This document shows positions 8,113 through 16,257 of a stretch of DNA of 64,000 bases, piece after piece (positions within the stretch are counted from its first letter, which is position 1; every line of letters begins with the position of its first letter). The position numbers and the translations under genes are program-made. Source of the DNA: Streptomyces sp. BK239 (lineage in GTDB: Bacteria > Actinomycetota > Actinomycetes > Streptomycetales > Streptomycetaceae); assembly GCF_004217285.1 (NCBI RefSeq), contig NZ_SHKS01000002.1, positions 186,001 through 250,000 on the forward strand. The letters run 5' to 3'. The notes below the pieces were generated by a model. It was not told the DNA's origin. It saw nothing but the letters and a program-made list of their open reading frames with translations, and searched no databases.

Positions 8113-8949
8113 GTGAGCAGCAAGGTATCCCCGATCACCCTGAACAACGGCGTCGAGATGCCCCAGCTGGGCTTCGGCGTCTGGCAGGTGCCGGACGACG
8201 AGGCCGCCCAGGCGGTCAGCACCGCGCTGGAGGCCGGGTACCGCAGCATCGACACAGCGGCGATCTACGGCAACGAAGAGGGCACCGGCAAGGCGATCGC
8301 CGACTCCGGCCTGCCCCGCGAGGACATCTTCGTCACCACCAAGCTCTGGAACAGCGACCAGGGGTACGACGCGACGCTCCGCGCGTTCGACGCCTCCCTC
8401 GACAAGCTGGGTCTGGACTACGTCGACCTGTACCTGATCCACTGGCCGCTGCCGGCCAAGGACACCTACGTCGACACGTACAAGGCGTTCGAGAAGCTGC
8501 TCGCGGACGGCCGCGCGAGGGCGATCGGCGTCTCCAACTTCCTGCCGGAGCACCTGGAGCGGCTGATCGAGCAGACGTCGGTCGTCCCGGCGGTCAACCA
8601 GATCGAGCTGCACCCGCACCTGCAGCAGCAGGCCTCGCGCGACTTCCACGCGAAGCGGGGCATCGCCACCGAGGCCTGGTCGCCGCTCGGCCAGGGCAAG
8701 GGCCTGCTGGAGGTCCCGGCGATCGTCGCCATCGCGCAGAAGCACGAGCGCACCCCGGCCCAGGTCGTGCTGCGCTGGCACCTCCAGCTCGGCAACGTCG
8801 TGATCCCGAAGTCCGTGACGCCGTCGCGGATCAAGGAGAACATCGAGGTCTTCGACTTCAGCCTGGACGACGAGGACCTGGCCGCGATCAGCGCCCTCAA
8901 CGAGGACCGGCGCATCGGCCCGGACCCGGCCACGTTCGACGTGGTCTGA
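8113..8949 (+). CDS. Aldo/keto reductase
   Basis: This protein of about 278 residues has the (beta/alpha)8 aldo/keto reductase motifs: 'SIDTAAIYGNEEG' (catalytic Asp and Tyr), 'TTKLWN' (catalytic Lys), 'YLIHWPLP' (His), and 'VVIPKSVTPSRIKENIEVFDF' near the C-terminus for the NADPH 2'-phosphate. It reduces aldehydes or ketones with NADPH, with unknown specificity (2,5-diketo-gluconate reductase-like subgroup). The GTG at 8113, with AAGGG before it, was chosen because homologues start just before 'VSPITLNNGVEMPQLGFG'. An upstream ATG (8071) has no ribosome binding site. Confidence 0.9.
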   Translation: MSSKVSPITLNNGVEMPQLGFGVWQVPDDEAAQAVSTALEAGYRSIDTAAIYGNEEGTGKAIADSGLPREDIFVTTKLWNSDQGYDATLRAFDASLDKLGLDYVDLYLIHWPLPAKDTYVDTYKAFEKLLADGRARAIGVSNFLPEHLERLIEQTSVVPAVNQIELHPHLQQQASRDFHAKRGIATEAWSPLGQGKGLLEVPAIVAIAQKHERTPAQVVLRWHLQLGNVVIPKSVTPSRIKENIEVFDFSLDDEDLAAISALNEDRRIGPDPATFDVV

Positions 8950-8992
8950 GACCGGCCGCCGGCGCCAGGCCGCCGGCGCGGCGAGCACCACC

Positions 8993-9024
8993 GTGGCCGG
9001 CCCGGAAGCATCCGGGCCGGCCAC
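8993..9024. terminator. Bidirectional terminator hairpin
   Basis: A perfect 14-bp stem (GTGGCCGGCCCGGA with its inverse) closes a 4-nt loop between the converging aldo/keto reductase and methyltransferase genes. There is no U tract, as is usual in Streptomyces. Confidence 0.85.
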
Positions 9025-9058
9025 GGGTGCGTCCGGCGACACTGTTTTCGAAATCCGC

Positions 9059-9985
9059 CTACCCAGGCTTGACCGCCGTGTGGACGGTGTGGGCCGCCAG
9101 GAGGAACACGTCCGGCCGCTGGTGCAGGCTCGCCGGGTCGCGCGGGTCGAGGAGCCGGTCCAGCGCGGCCCGGTCCTCGGGGGCGAGAGCCTCTTCGGAG
9201 GCGTCGCGCCAGCGCTCGAACTGCGCGACGGCGTAGGCGCGGGCCGGTTCGGAGGCGGGGGCGGGCAGGTCGAGGAGGAAGCTGCGGCTGCGGGCGTGCT
9301 TCAGGCCCGCCCCGCCGAGCAGTGCCGGCCAGTCCTCGACCTCGCCGACGGCGCCGGACAGGTCGGCCCGCATCCGGGCGAACCACTCCTCCTGCACGGC
9401 GTCGAGCCGCGCCTCCAGACCGGGGCGGCCGAAGCCGAGGTCGCGGGGCAGGAACCGGGACGGCAGCCCGCCCTCCATGATCGCCAGCATGCCGCCGGGC
9501 GCCAGCCGCTGAGCGAACGCGGTGAGGGCGGCCCGCTGGTCGCCCAGGTGGTGCAGACTGCGGCCGGCCCAGATCAGATCGGCCGGGTAGTCCAACTCGT
9601 CGAGTGCTCCCGGGAGTTCACCGGCCAGGGTGTCGAACCGGTCGCCGTGTCCGAGGCGTTCGGCGCGTGCCCTGGCCCGCTGGAGGAGCGGCTCGGAACC
9701 GTCGACGGCCAGGACCCGCGCGCCGGGGAAGGTCTCGGCGAACAGGCAGGAGACCACCCCGGGACCGCTGCCCACGTCGACGATCAGCCCCGGCTCGGTC
9801 ACCTCCGTGCCCAGCCAGGACAGCGCCCGCTCGTACAGGGGCGTGAACAGCTCGGCCTGGGCCTCCAGATGGGGGGCCATCTCCGCCCAGTCGATCTCGG
9901 TGCCGCTCCCCGGCCCGGCGGGCCCGTGCCGGTGCCCCGGAAGGCCGTGGTGGTCGTGCTGGTGGTGCCGCTGCTGGTGCGCCAT
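9059..9985 (-). CDS. Class I SAM-dependent methyltransferase with His-rich N-terminus
   Basis: This 308-residue protein has a Rossmann methyltransferase core. Motif I is 'LIVDVGSGPGVVSCLFA' (about residue 66), motif II 'VLAVDGSEPLLQRA', and motif post-I 'ADLIWAGRSLHHLGD'. The first 22 residues are rich in His (MAHQQRHHQHDHHGLPGHRH), which could bind metal. The methyl acceptor is unknown. It stands alone between terminators at 8993 and 10092. Confidence 0.8.
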   Translation of the reverse strand: MAHQQRHHQHDHHGLPGHRHGPAGPGSGTEIDWAEMAPHLEAQAELFTPLYERALSWLGTEVTEPGLIVDVGSGPGVVSCLFAETFPGARVLAVDGSEPLLQRARARAERLGHGDRFDTLAGELPGALDELDYPADLIWAGRSLHHLGDQRAALTAFAQRLAPGGMLAIMEGGLPSRFLPRDLGFGRPGLEARLDAVQEEWFARMRADLSGAVGEVEDWPALLGGAGLKHARSRSFLLDLPAPASEPARAYAVAQFERWRDASEEALAPEDRAALDRLLDPRDPASLHQRPDVFLLAAHTVHTAVKPG

Positions 9986-10091
9986 GGTGGTCAGCCTCTC
10001 GTCCGCTGTGCCGACAGCGTGCGCCGACGCACCGGGAGAAGGCCACCCGTGTTGCCGTTACGGCAAAACGGGGGTCCGTAGCGCACCGGCA

Positions 10092-10127
10092 CGCCCGGCC
10101 GTTCCCGGAGAGGGGAACGGCCGGGCG
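10092..10127. terminator. Terminator downstream of the GH6 cellulase gene
   Basis: A perfect 15-bp stem (CGCCCGGCCGTTCCC and its inverse) with a 6-nt loop sits 19 bp after the stop of the GH6 gene, which reads leftward. Confidence 0.85.
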
Positions 10128-10145
10128 CGGACTGCGCTCAGACGG

Positions 10146-11876
10146 CTACGGCAGCGGCGGGTACGCGTTCTGCATCAGCTGCTGGAACTGCGCCGAGAAC
10201 CACTTGCCGGACAGCGGCGCGTCCGGAAGGGCGCCCGACATGTTGTTGTTGTTGCGCGGGTTGCCCTTGTACGTCGGGTCGCACATCCGGTCGAAGCCCT
10301 TGCCCTCGTCGTTCGGGATGAGCGAGCTCGACCCGTCGGACTCACCCGGCGGCTTCATCCACACGTAGGCGTCGATCCCGGCGGCCGGGGCCGCCTTCGG
10401 GCGCTCACCGAGGCCGGCGCCGGCCTGGTTGCACCAGTTGCCGGTGTTGAAACGGCGGTCGTAGCGGCCGCCGTCGACGTAGGCGTCGACGGTTGTCGTC
10501 GGCCCCGGTCCGGCGGGCCGGGCGGAACCGCCCCAGCCGTTGCGGGAGGTGTCGATCAGCATGCCGATGCCGGAGTTGAAGCCCGCCGTCACCAGCTGGT
10601 TGCGGAACGCCTGGGCGAAGGACAGCTCGTCGACGTAACGGTTCCAGTCGACCCACTTGGACTCGCGGACCGACTTGCCGCCCGCGTTGTCGTTGACGGT
10701 GAAGTTGTTCTCCTTCAGCGCGCTGTAGTTGGCCGTGTTGGTGATGAAGCCGTGGACGTCGTTGACCGTGGCGCCCTCCGTCGTCGCGGCCTCCTTCATC
10801 AGGGCCGCGCTCGGTGCGAAGTTGTCGTCCCAGCCGATCCAGCCGTGGTGGCCGGCGTCGATGTAGTTGTAGACGTTGGGCACGTCGCCGAGCTTGTTCA
10901 GGGCGTAGCCGACGCCCTTCTGGTAGTTGCCGTTGGCCTTCATCACGTCGCACTGCGGGGTGGCCGTGACCCGGCTCCCGGTGTTGGTGACGAGGTTGGG
11001 CAGCGAGTCGATCTCGATGGTGGTGACGATCCGCAGCGAGGCGTACTTGGGGTCGGCGAGGATCGTCTTGATCGGGTCGATGTACTGCGTCTTGTACTTG
11101 TCGATCTCCGTCGGGCCGAGCTCGCCGTTGGAGGCGAGGGCCGCGCAGTCGCGTCCGGGCAGGTTGTAGATGACCAGCTGGACGACGAGCTGACCGCTGC
11201 CCTTCTGGCGCAGCGCCTCGTCGAGGTGGGCACGCAGGCCCATCTTGCCGCCTGCGCCGTTGATCGCGGCGATGCGGTCGAGCCAGACGCCGGTGGGCTG
11301 GTTGGAGATGCGGCTGCCGCCCGGCTCGGCGGCGGCGTTGGCGGCCCATTCGGGGTTCACGTACACCTTGGCGCCGGTGTAGGGGTTGTCGACCCTGCCG
11401 GGGGTGCCGGGGTCGGTGGGGCCCGGGTCGGTCGGGCCCGGGTCGGTGGGGCCGCCGCCGTCGACGTTGCAGGTGACGCCGTCCAGGGTGAACGTGGCCG
11501 GGACGGCGTTGCCGCCGCTGTAAGCGCCCTGGAAACCGAAGCTGACCGAAGCGCCGGTCCCCAGCGAGCCGTTGTAGGTCTCGTTGGCCGCGGTGACCGC
11601 CGCGCCGGACTGGGTGACCTTCGCGTTCCAGGCGTTGGTGACCCTCTGGTTCCCGGCGTACGACCACTTCACCGCCCAACTCGACTTGGCGGCCGAGTTG
11701 TTGGTGACGGTGACGTTGGCAGTGAAGCCGCTTCCCCAGTCGTTCTGCACCTTGTAGTCGACGGTGCAGGGCGCGGCGGCGAGGCCCGAGGCGCCGGGGA
11801 CGACCGCGAGCGCCGTCCCGGAGGCGCCGGCGACCAGTGCCAGCGCGGCGAGTATCGCTGTTCTGCTACGGCTCAT
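10146..11876 (-). CDS. Secreted CBM2-GH6 cellulase, exo-cellobiohydrolase type
   Basis: This 576-residue secreted protein has a signal peptide (residues 1-34), a CBM2 cellulose-binding module (about 36-138, paired Cys and '[16 protein letters not shown]'), a Pro/Gly/Asp linker with PTDPG repeats, and a GH6 domain. Both GH6 catalytic aspartates are readable, in 'YNLPGRDCAALASNGEL' and 'TIEIDSLPNLVTN', as is 'DTSRNGWGG'. The long loop with 'AGHHGWIGWDDNF' fits the tunnel-forming cellobiohydrolases such as Cel6B of Thermobifida. It releases cellobiose from cellulose outside the cell. It lies 51 bp after the broken GH5 gene on the same strand, so it probably shares that CebR-controlled promoter. 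Confidence 0.93.
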   Translation of the reverse strand: MSRSRTAILAALALVAGASGTALAVVPGASGLAAAPCTVDYKVQNDWGSGFTANVTVTNNSAAKSSWAVKWSYAGNQRVTNAWNAKVTQSGAAVTAANETYNGSLGTGASVSFGFQGAYSGGNAVPATFTLDGVTCNVDGGGPTDPGPTDPGPTDPGTPGRVDNPYTGAKVYVNPEWAANAAAEPGGSRISNQPTGVWLDRIAAINGAGGKMGLRAHLDEALRQKGSGQLVVQLVIYNLPGRDCAALASNGELGPTEIDKYKTQYIDPIKTILADPKYASLRIVTTIEIDSLPNLVTNTGSRVTATPQCDVMKANGNYQKGVGYALNKLGDVPNVYNYIDAGHHGWIGWDDNFAPSAALMKEAATTEGATVNDVHGFITNTANYSALKENNFTVNDNAGGKSVRESKWVDWNRYVDELSFAQAFRNQLVTAGFNSGIGMLIDTSRNGWGGSARPAGPGPTTTVDAYVDGGRYDRRFNTGNWCNQAGAGLGERPKAAPAAGIDAYVWMKPPGESDGSSSLIPNDEGKGFDRMCDPTYKGNPRNNNNMSGALPDAPLSGKWFSAQFQQLMQNAYPPLP

Positions 11877-11927
11877 GAGTGCGGGTTTCCTTCTCTCGTT
11901 CCGGGGGGTGTGGGGTGGTGGTGCGGG

Positions 11928-12818
11928 TCATCCGTTCAGGACGCGCAGGTGATCGCGCAGCCCGACGCCGAAGGCGGTGGGCGTCCCGTTGCAGTCGCTG
12001 ATCAGAGCGGGTCCCGTGGAGCAGTTCCGGATGTTCCAGGTCCAGCCGAGGCAGGACAGCCGGTGTTCGTCGAACCACCGCATGACCTGGTCGACGAACC
12101 CGTGCGAGCAGGTGTTCTCGCCGATCTCACCGGCGACGAGCGGCACCCGGTCGGCGACGGGGGCCGGCGTGGAGTCCCCGCAGGCCTCGGTCGCAGGCCG
12201 CGGCATCTTCGACGGCCCCGTCGACGACGCCGCGATCAAGCACATGAACTCGCCGCCGCTGCGGTTGACGCCGAGCAGCCGGCGGGTGGCTCCGCTCGCG
12301 TCCACGAACCGGCTGCCGAGGACGCGCAGTGCGGGCGGCCGCCCGCCGTCGCCCGGTGGGGTGGTCGGGGACGATGTCGGGGTGGGGGTGGGCGTCGGCT
12401 GGGTGTCGACGTAGCAGGTCGCGCCGTTCAGCCGGAAGGTCACGGGTACGGCGTTGGCTCCCGCCCGGGAGGCGACGAACCCGGTGGTGACGCTCGCGCC
12501 GGCGCCGAGCGAGCCGTTGCAGCTCTCGTTCGCCGCGGTGACGGTGGCGCCGGACCGGGGCCACTTGGCGTTCCAGCCCTGGGTGACCTTCTGTCCGTTC
12601 GCGAGGTCGAAGCTCAGGCTCCGACCGTTCACCGCCGCCGCGTTGTCGGTGACTTTCACGGACGCCTGGAAGCCGGCGTCCCACCGTCCGGTGACCGAGT
12701 ACTCCACCGTGCGGGCGGGCGCGGCTCCCTGTGCCGTCACGACCGGCAGCAGGGCGCCCGCGACGAGGGCGACCGTGCCGGAGACGGCTAAAAGTACTGA
12801 ACGCGGGGGGTGTCGCAT
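11928..12818 (-). pseudogene. CBM2-GH5 endoglucanase remnant: catalytic core deleted, part inverted
   Basis: The open frame of about 296 residues encodes a signal peptide, a complete CBM2 (about residues 36-138), a TPTPTPTS linker and then only the two ends of a GH5 domain. The GH5 start ('RVLGSRFVDASG...GVNRSGGEFMC') is joined to the GH5 end ('VPLVAGEIGENTCSHGF...GLRDHLRVLNG'), with some 200-250 residues missing. The missing part includes the acid/base Glu (the NEP motif). The nucleophile-type Glu of 'GEIGENTCSH' remains. Between the two ends lies a segment that reads as GH5 sequence only on the opposite strand. The tail also has changes at aromatic positions (LSCLGWTWNIRN). It is likely dead as an enzyme but could still yield a secreted cellulose-binding protein. 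Confidence 0.8.
12190..12240 (+). other. Inverted 51-bp piece of GH5 coding sequence inside the broken gene
   Basis: Read on the plus strand, against the gene, this piece encodes VAGRGIFDGPVDDAAIK. That is the stretch expected right after 'GGEFMC' in an intact GH5 (homologues read C-x-x-G-x-GIFDGP). On the gene's own strand it reads as unrelated sequence. The left end of the inversion falls exactly after the Cys codon. Confidence 0.7.
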
Positions 12819-12866
12819 GAGCGACTCCTCACAGTTCGGGCGCGTCGTGACGGACGCGTCGACTGA

Positions 12867-12880
12867 TGGAATCGCTCCCA
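12867..12880. promoter_or_regulatory. Imperfect CebR operator before the GH5-GH6 genes
   Basis: TGGAATCGCTCCCA matches the 14-bp CebR consensus TGGGAGCGCTCCCA at 12 of 14 positions and lies about 49 bp before the start of the GH5 remnant. CebR is the cello-oligosaccharide-responsive LacI-type repressor of Streptomyces cellulolysis. Confidence 0.7.
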
Positions 12881-12981
12881 CTGGTGTCACCGAAGCTAGC
12901 GCCAAGCGTCGGCAAAGAACAGGGCAGTCGCTGACTTTCCCTCAACTTTTCGGGTCGAATCTTTTCGACTCTTCAAGCACC

Positions 12982-13010
12982 TTGACCGCACTCCAGGGTC
13001 TACGCACTAT
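12982..13010 (+). promoter_or_regulatory. Vegetative-type promoter of the GH48 gene
   Basis: TTGACC (12982-12987), a 17-bp spacer and CACTAT (13005-13010) fit a -35/-10 pair. The CebR box begins at the last base of the -10, so a bound repressor would cover the transcription start. Confidence 0.55.
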
Positions 13011-13023
13011 GGGAGCGCTCCCA
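13010..13023. promoter_or_regulatory. Perfect CebR operator before the GH48 gene
   Basis: TGGGAGCGCTCCCA is a perfect 14-bp palindrome identical to the published CebR box, placed 62 bp before the GH48 start. Confidence 0.9.
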
Positions 13024-13085
13024 CTGGTTCAAGGCTTGTTGCTCCTCCCCCCACCTTCCTCGAGCCGCAAGGAGGAACCAGCACC

Positions 13086-16001
13086 ATGGATCCCGCACGC
13101 GGACGCCGTGGGACGCGGCGCCTGTGGACCGCCCTGGCGGCGGCTTTCGCACTCCCCCTGGCCATGCTCAGCACCGGTACGACGCCCGCCCGGGCGGCGG
13201 CTCTCCAGTGCAGCGTGGACTACAAGGCCAACGACTGGGGCTCCGGTTTCACCGCGGAGCTCACCCTCACCAACCGGGGCACGGACCCCATCAACGGCTG
13301 GTCCCTGGCGTACTCCTACACGGGCAACCAGAAGCTGACGAACGGTTGGAACGGCACCTGGTCGCAGTCGGGCCAGACGGTCACCGTGGTCAACGCCCCC
13401 TACAACGCGACGGTCGCGGCCGGAGCGGCCGTCAGCGCCGGCGCGCAGTTCACCTACAGCGGCGCCAACGCCGCCCCCACCTCGTTCTCGGTCAACGGCA
13501 CGCCGTGCACCGGCGCCCACCAGCCCCCCGTCACCGTGCTGACCAGCCCGGCGCCGGGCGCGGTCTACACGCAGGGGGCCGCGGTGCCGCTCGCGGCGAC
13601 CGCCGCGGCCGCCGACAACGCCACGATCACCAAGATGGAGTTCTACGACGACACCACCCTGCTCGGCACCGACACCAGCGCCCCGTACACGCTGTCGGCC
13701 TCCGGGCTGACCGTGGGCAGTCACTCCCTGGTGGCGAAGGCCTACGACAGCCTGGGCGCGTCCGGGACGTCCACCCCGGTGGGCATCACGGTCGCCTCGG
13801 GACCGGCCGTGGTGGCCTCCGCCGGCCAGCTCACCGTGCAGCAGGGCGGAACGGGGTCGTACGACCTCAAGCTGTCGACGCAACCGTCCGCCAACGTGAC
13901 CGTCACGACCGCCCGGACGAGCGGGAACACCGGTCTCACCGTCACGGGCGGCGCGAGCCTCACCTTCACCCCGTCGAACTGGAACACCGCGCAGCGGGTG
14001 ACCATCGCCGGCAACGCCACCGGCACCGGTTCGGCGACCTTCGAGTCGACGGCGACCGGACACGCCAAGGCGTCCGTGACGGTCACGCAGATCGCCGGCT
14101 CCAAGGTGTACGACGCCCGCTTCCTGGAGCTCTACGGCAAGATCACCAACCCGGCGAACGGCTACTTCTCCCCCGAGGGCATCCCGTACCACTCGGTGGA
14201 GACGCTGATCGTCGAGGCGCCGGACCACGGTCACGAGACCACGTCGGAGGCCTACAGCTACCTGCTGTGGCTGCAGGCGATGTACGGCAAGGTGACGGGC
14301 GACTGGACCAAGTTCAACGGCGCCTGGGACATCATGGAGAAGTACATGATCCCCACCCACGCCGACCAGCCGACCAACTCCTTCTACAACGCCTCCAAGC
14401 CGGCGACCTACGCGCCCGAGCTGGACACCCCGAACGAGTACCCGGCGAAGCTGGACTCCGGCGTCTCCGTGGGCTCGGACCCGATCGCCGGTGAGCTGAA
14501 GAGCGCCTACGGCACGGACGACGTCTACGGCATGCACTGGCTCCAGGACGTCGACAACGTCTACGGCTACGGCAACTCGCCCGGCAAGTGCGAGGCGGGT
14601 CCGTCGGACACCGGCCCTTCGTACATCAACACCTTCCAGCGGGGTGCCGAGGAATCCGTGTGGGAGACGATCCCGCAGCCGACCTGTGACGCCTTCAAGT
14701 ACGGCGGCAGGAACGGCTACCTGGACCTGTTCACCGGTGACTCCTCCTACGCCAAGCAGTGGAAGTTCACCAACGCCCCGGACGCGGACGCGCGTGCCGT
14801 GCAGGCCGCGTACTGGGCGGACGTCTGGGCCAAGGAGCAGAATAAGGGATCCGAGGTCTCGGCGACCGTGGGCAAGGCCGCGAAGATGGGCGACTACCTG
14901 CGCTACGCCATGTACGACAAGTACTTCAAGAAGGTCGGCAACTGCGTCGGCCCGGCCGCCTGCCCGGCCGGCACCGGCAAGGACGCCTCGTTCTACCTGC
15001 TGTCCTGGTACTACGCCTGGGGCGGCGCGACCGACACCAACGCGGGCTGGGCCTGGCGCATCGGCTCCAGCCACGCCCACGGCGGCTACCAGAACCCCCT
15101 GGCGGCCTACGCGCTCAGCAGCTACGCCCCGCTGAAGCCCAAGTCGGCGACCGGACAGGCGGACTGGACCAAGTCCCTCCAGCGGCAGCTGGAGTTCTAC
15201 CGCTGGCTGCAGTCGAACGAGGGCGCGATCGCGGGCGGCGCGACCAACAGCTGGGCGGGCCGGTACGCGACACCGCCGGCCGGCAAGTCGACCTTCTACG
15301 GCATGTACTACGACCAGCAGCCCGTCTACCACGACCCGCCGTCCAACCAGTGGTTCGGCTTCCAGGCGTGGTCGATGGAGCGGGTCGCCGAGTACTACCA
15401 GCAGACGGGGAACGCGGCCGCCAAGGCGGTCCTCGACAAGTGGGTCGACTGGGCGCTGTCCAAGACCACGATCAACCCGGACGGCACCTACCGGATACCC
15501 TCGACGCTCCAGTGGTCGGGCCAGCCCGACACCTGGAACGCCTCGAGCCCCGGCGCCAACAGCGGACTCCACGTCACCGTCGCCGACTACACCGACGACG
15601 TCGGGGTGGCCGCCTCGTACGCCAAGACCCTGACGTACTACGCCGACCGCTCCGGTGACACGGAGGCGAAGACGACGGCGAAGGCGCTGCTGGACGGCAT
15701 GTGGACCAAGCACCAGGACGCGCTCGGGATCGCCGTCCCGGAGACCCGCACCGACTACAACCGCTTCGACGACGGCGTGTACGTCCCGAGCGGCTGGAGC
15801 GGCAAGATGCCGAACGGCGACACGATCAACTCCTCCTCGACCTTCACCTCGCTCAGGTCCTTCTACAAGAACGACCCCAACTGGTCGAAGATCGAGAGCT
15901 ATCTCGCGGGCGGCGCCGCGCCCTCGTTCACGTACCACCGGTTCTGGGCGCAGGCCGACATCGCACTGGCCATGGGCTCGTACGCGGAGCTCCTCGAATA
16001 G
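13086..16001 (+). CDS. Secreted CBM2-GH48 reducing-end cellobiohydrolase
   Basis: This 971-residue secreted enzyme has a signal peptide (residues 1-38), an N-terminal CBM2 (about 41-140), a bacterial Ig-like domain ('[21 protein letters not shown]', about 146-238), a second beta-sandwich module (about 240-340), and a GH48 catalytic domain (about 345-971). The GH48 region shows '[20 protein letters not shown]', '[21 protein letters not shown]' (containing the proposed acid Glu) and 'YYAWGGATD'. GH48 enzymes are processive and attack cellulose from reducing ends, complementing the GH6 enzyme encoded nearby. The perfect CebR box and promoter upstream indicate induction by cello-oligosaccharides. 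The ATG follows AAGGAGGAACC. Confidence 0.95.
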   Translation: MDPARGRRGTRRLWTALAAAFALPLAMLSTGTTPARAAALQCSVDYKANDWGSGFTAELTLTNRGTDPINGWSLAYSYTGNQKLTNGWNGTWSQSGQTVTVVNAPYNATVAAGAAVSAGAQFTYSGANAAPTSFSVNGTPCTGAHQPPVTVLTSPAPGAVYTQGAAVPLAATAAAADNATITKMEFYDDTTLLGTDTSAPYTLSASGLTVGSHSLVAKAYDSLGASGTSTPVGITVASGPAVVASAGQLTVQQGGTGSYDLKLSTQPSANVTVTTARTSGNTGLTVTGGASLTFTPSNWNTAQRVTIAGNATGTGSATFESTATGHAKASVTVTQIAGSKVYDARFLELYGKITNPANGYFSPEGIPYHSVETLIVEAPDHGHETTSEAYSYLLWLQAMYGKVTGDWTKFNGAWDIMEKYMIPTHADQPTNSFYNASKPATYAPELDTPNEYPAKLDSGVSVGSDPIAGELKSAYGTDDVYGMHWLQDVDNVYGYGNSPGKCEAGPSDTGPSYINTFQRGAEESVWETIPQPTCDAFKYGGRNGYLDLFTGDSSYAKQWKFTNAPDADARAVQAAYWADVWAKEQNKGSEVSATVGKAAKMGDYLRYAMYDKYFKKVGNCVGPAACPAGTGKDASFYLLSWYYAWGGATDTNAGWAWRIGSSHAHGGYQNPLAAYALSSYAPLKPKSATGQADWTKSLQRQLEFYRWLQSNEGAIAGGATNSWAGRYATPPAGKSTFYGMYYDQQPVYHDPPSNQWFGFQAWSMERVAEYYQQTGNAAAKAVLDKWVDWALSKTTINPDGTYRIPSTLQWSGQPDTWNASSPGANSGLHVTVADYTDDVGVAASYAKTLTYYADRSGDTEAKTTAKALLDGMWTKHQDALGIAVPETRTDYNRFDDGVYVPSGWSGKMPNGDTINSSSTFTSLRSFYKNDPNWSKIESYLAGGAAPSFTYHRFWAQADIALAMGSYAELLE

Positions 16002-16073
16002 TCCCCGCCGAGCGCTCCGCGGGAGGAGCGGTGTTTCACACTGCCGGCCGGCTGTGGCTGGTCGCGCAGTTCC

Positions 16074-16095
16074 CCGCGCCCCTTTCGGGGCGCGG
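16074..16095. terminator. Hairpin downstream of the GH48 gene
   Basis: CCGCGCCCC-TTTC-GGGGCGCGG, with the preceding GCAGTTCC context, is a stem-loop sequence that recurs between genes in many Streptomyces genomes. It lies about 75 bp past the GH48 stop. No further gene is seen in 16002-16257. Confidence 0.75.
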
Positions 16096-16257
16096 TCCTC
16101 ACCGCGTCTTTCCCGGAACCGCTTGAGAGTTCCGCGTGCGCGGTCTCGTCACCGGACGACGAGGCCACCTCGCCGGGCGGCCCCCACCCGCACAGGGGGC
16201 CGCCCGGTCGTCGCACGTTCCCCTCCCCCACGAAGGCACCCAGGAAGGACCCCCACC

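Noticed and set aside
9630..12791. Plus-strand frame of 1053 codons across the cellulase genes
   Set aside because: It runs antisense to the GH6 and GH5 genes and has no domain of its own, apart from the inverted GH5 piece already reported.
13029..15938. Minus-strand frame of 969 codons opposite GH48
   Set aside because: The plus strand encodes a complete CBM2-GH48 with signal peptide, promoter and ribosome binding site; the antisense frame is a shadow.
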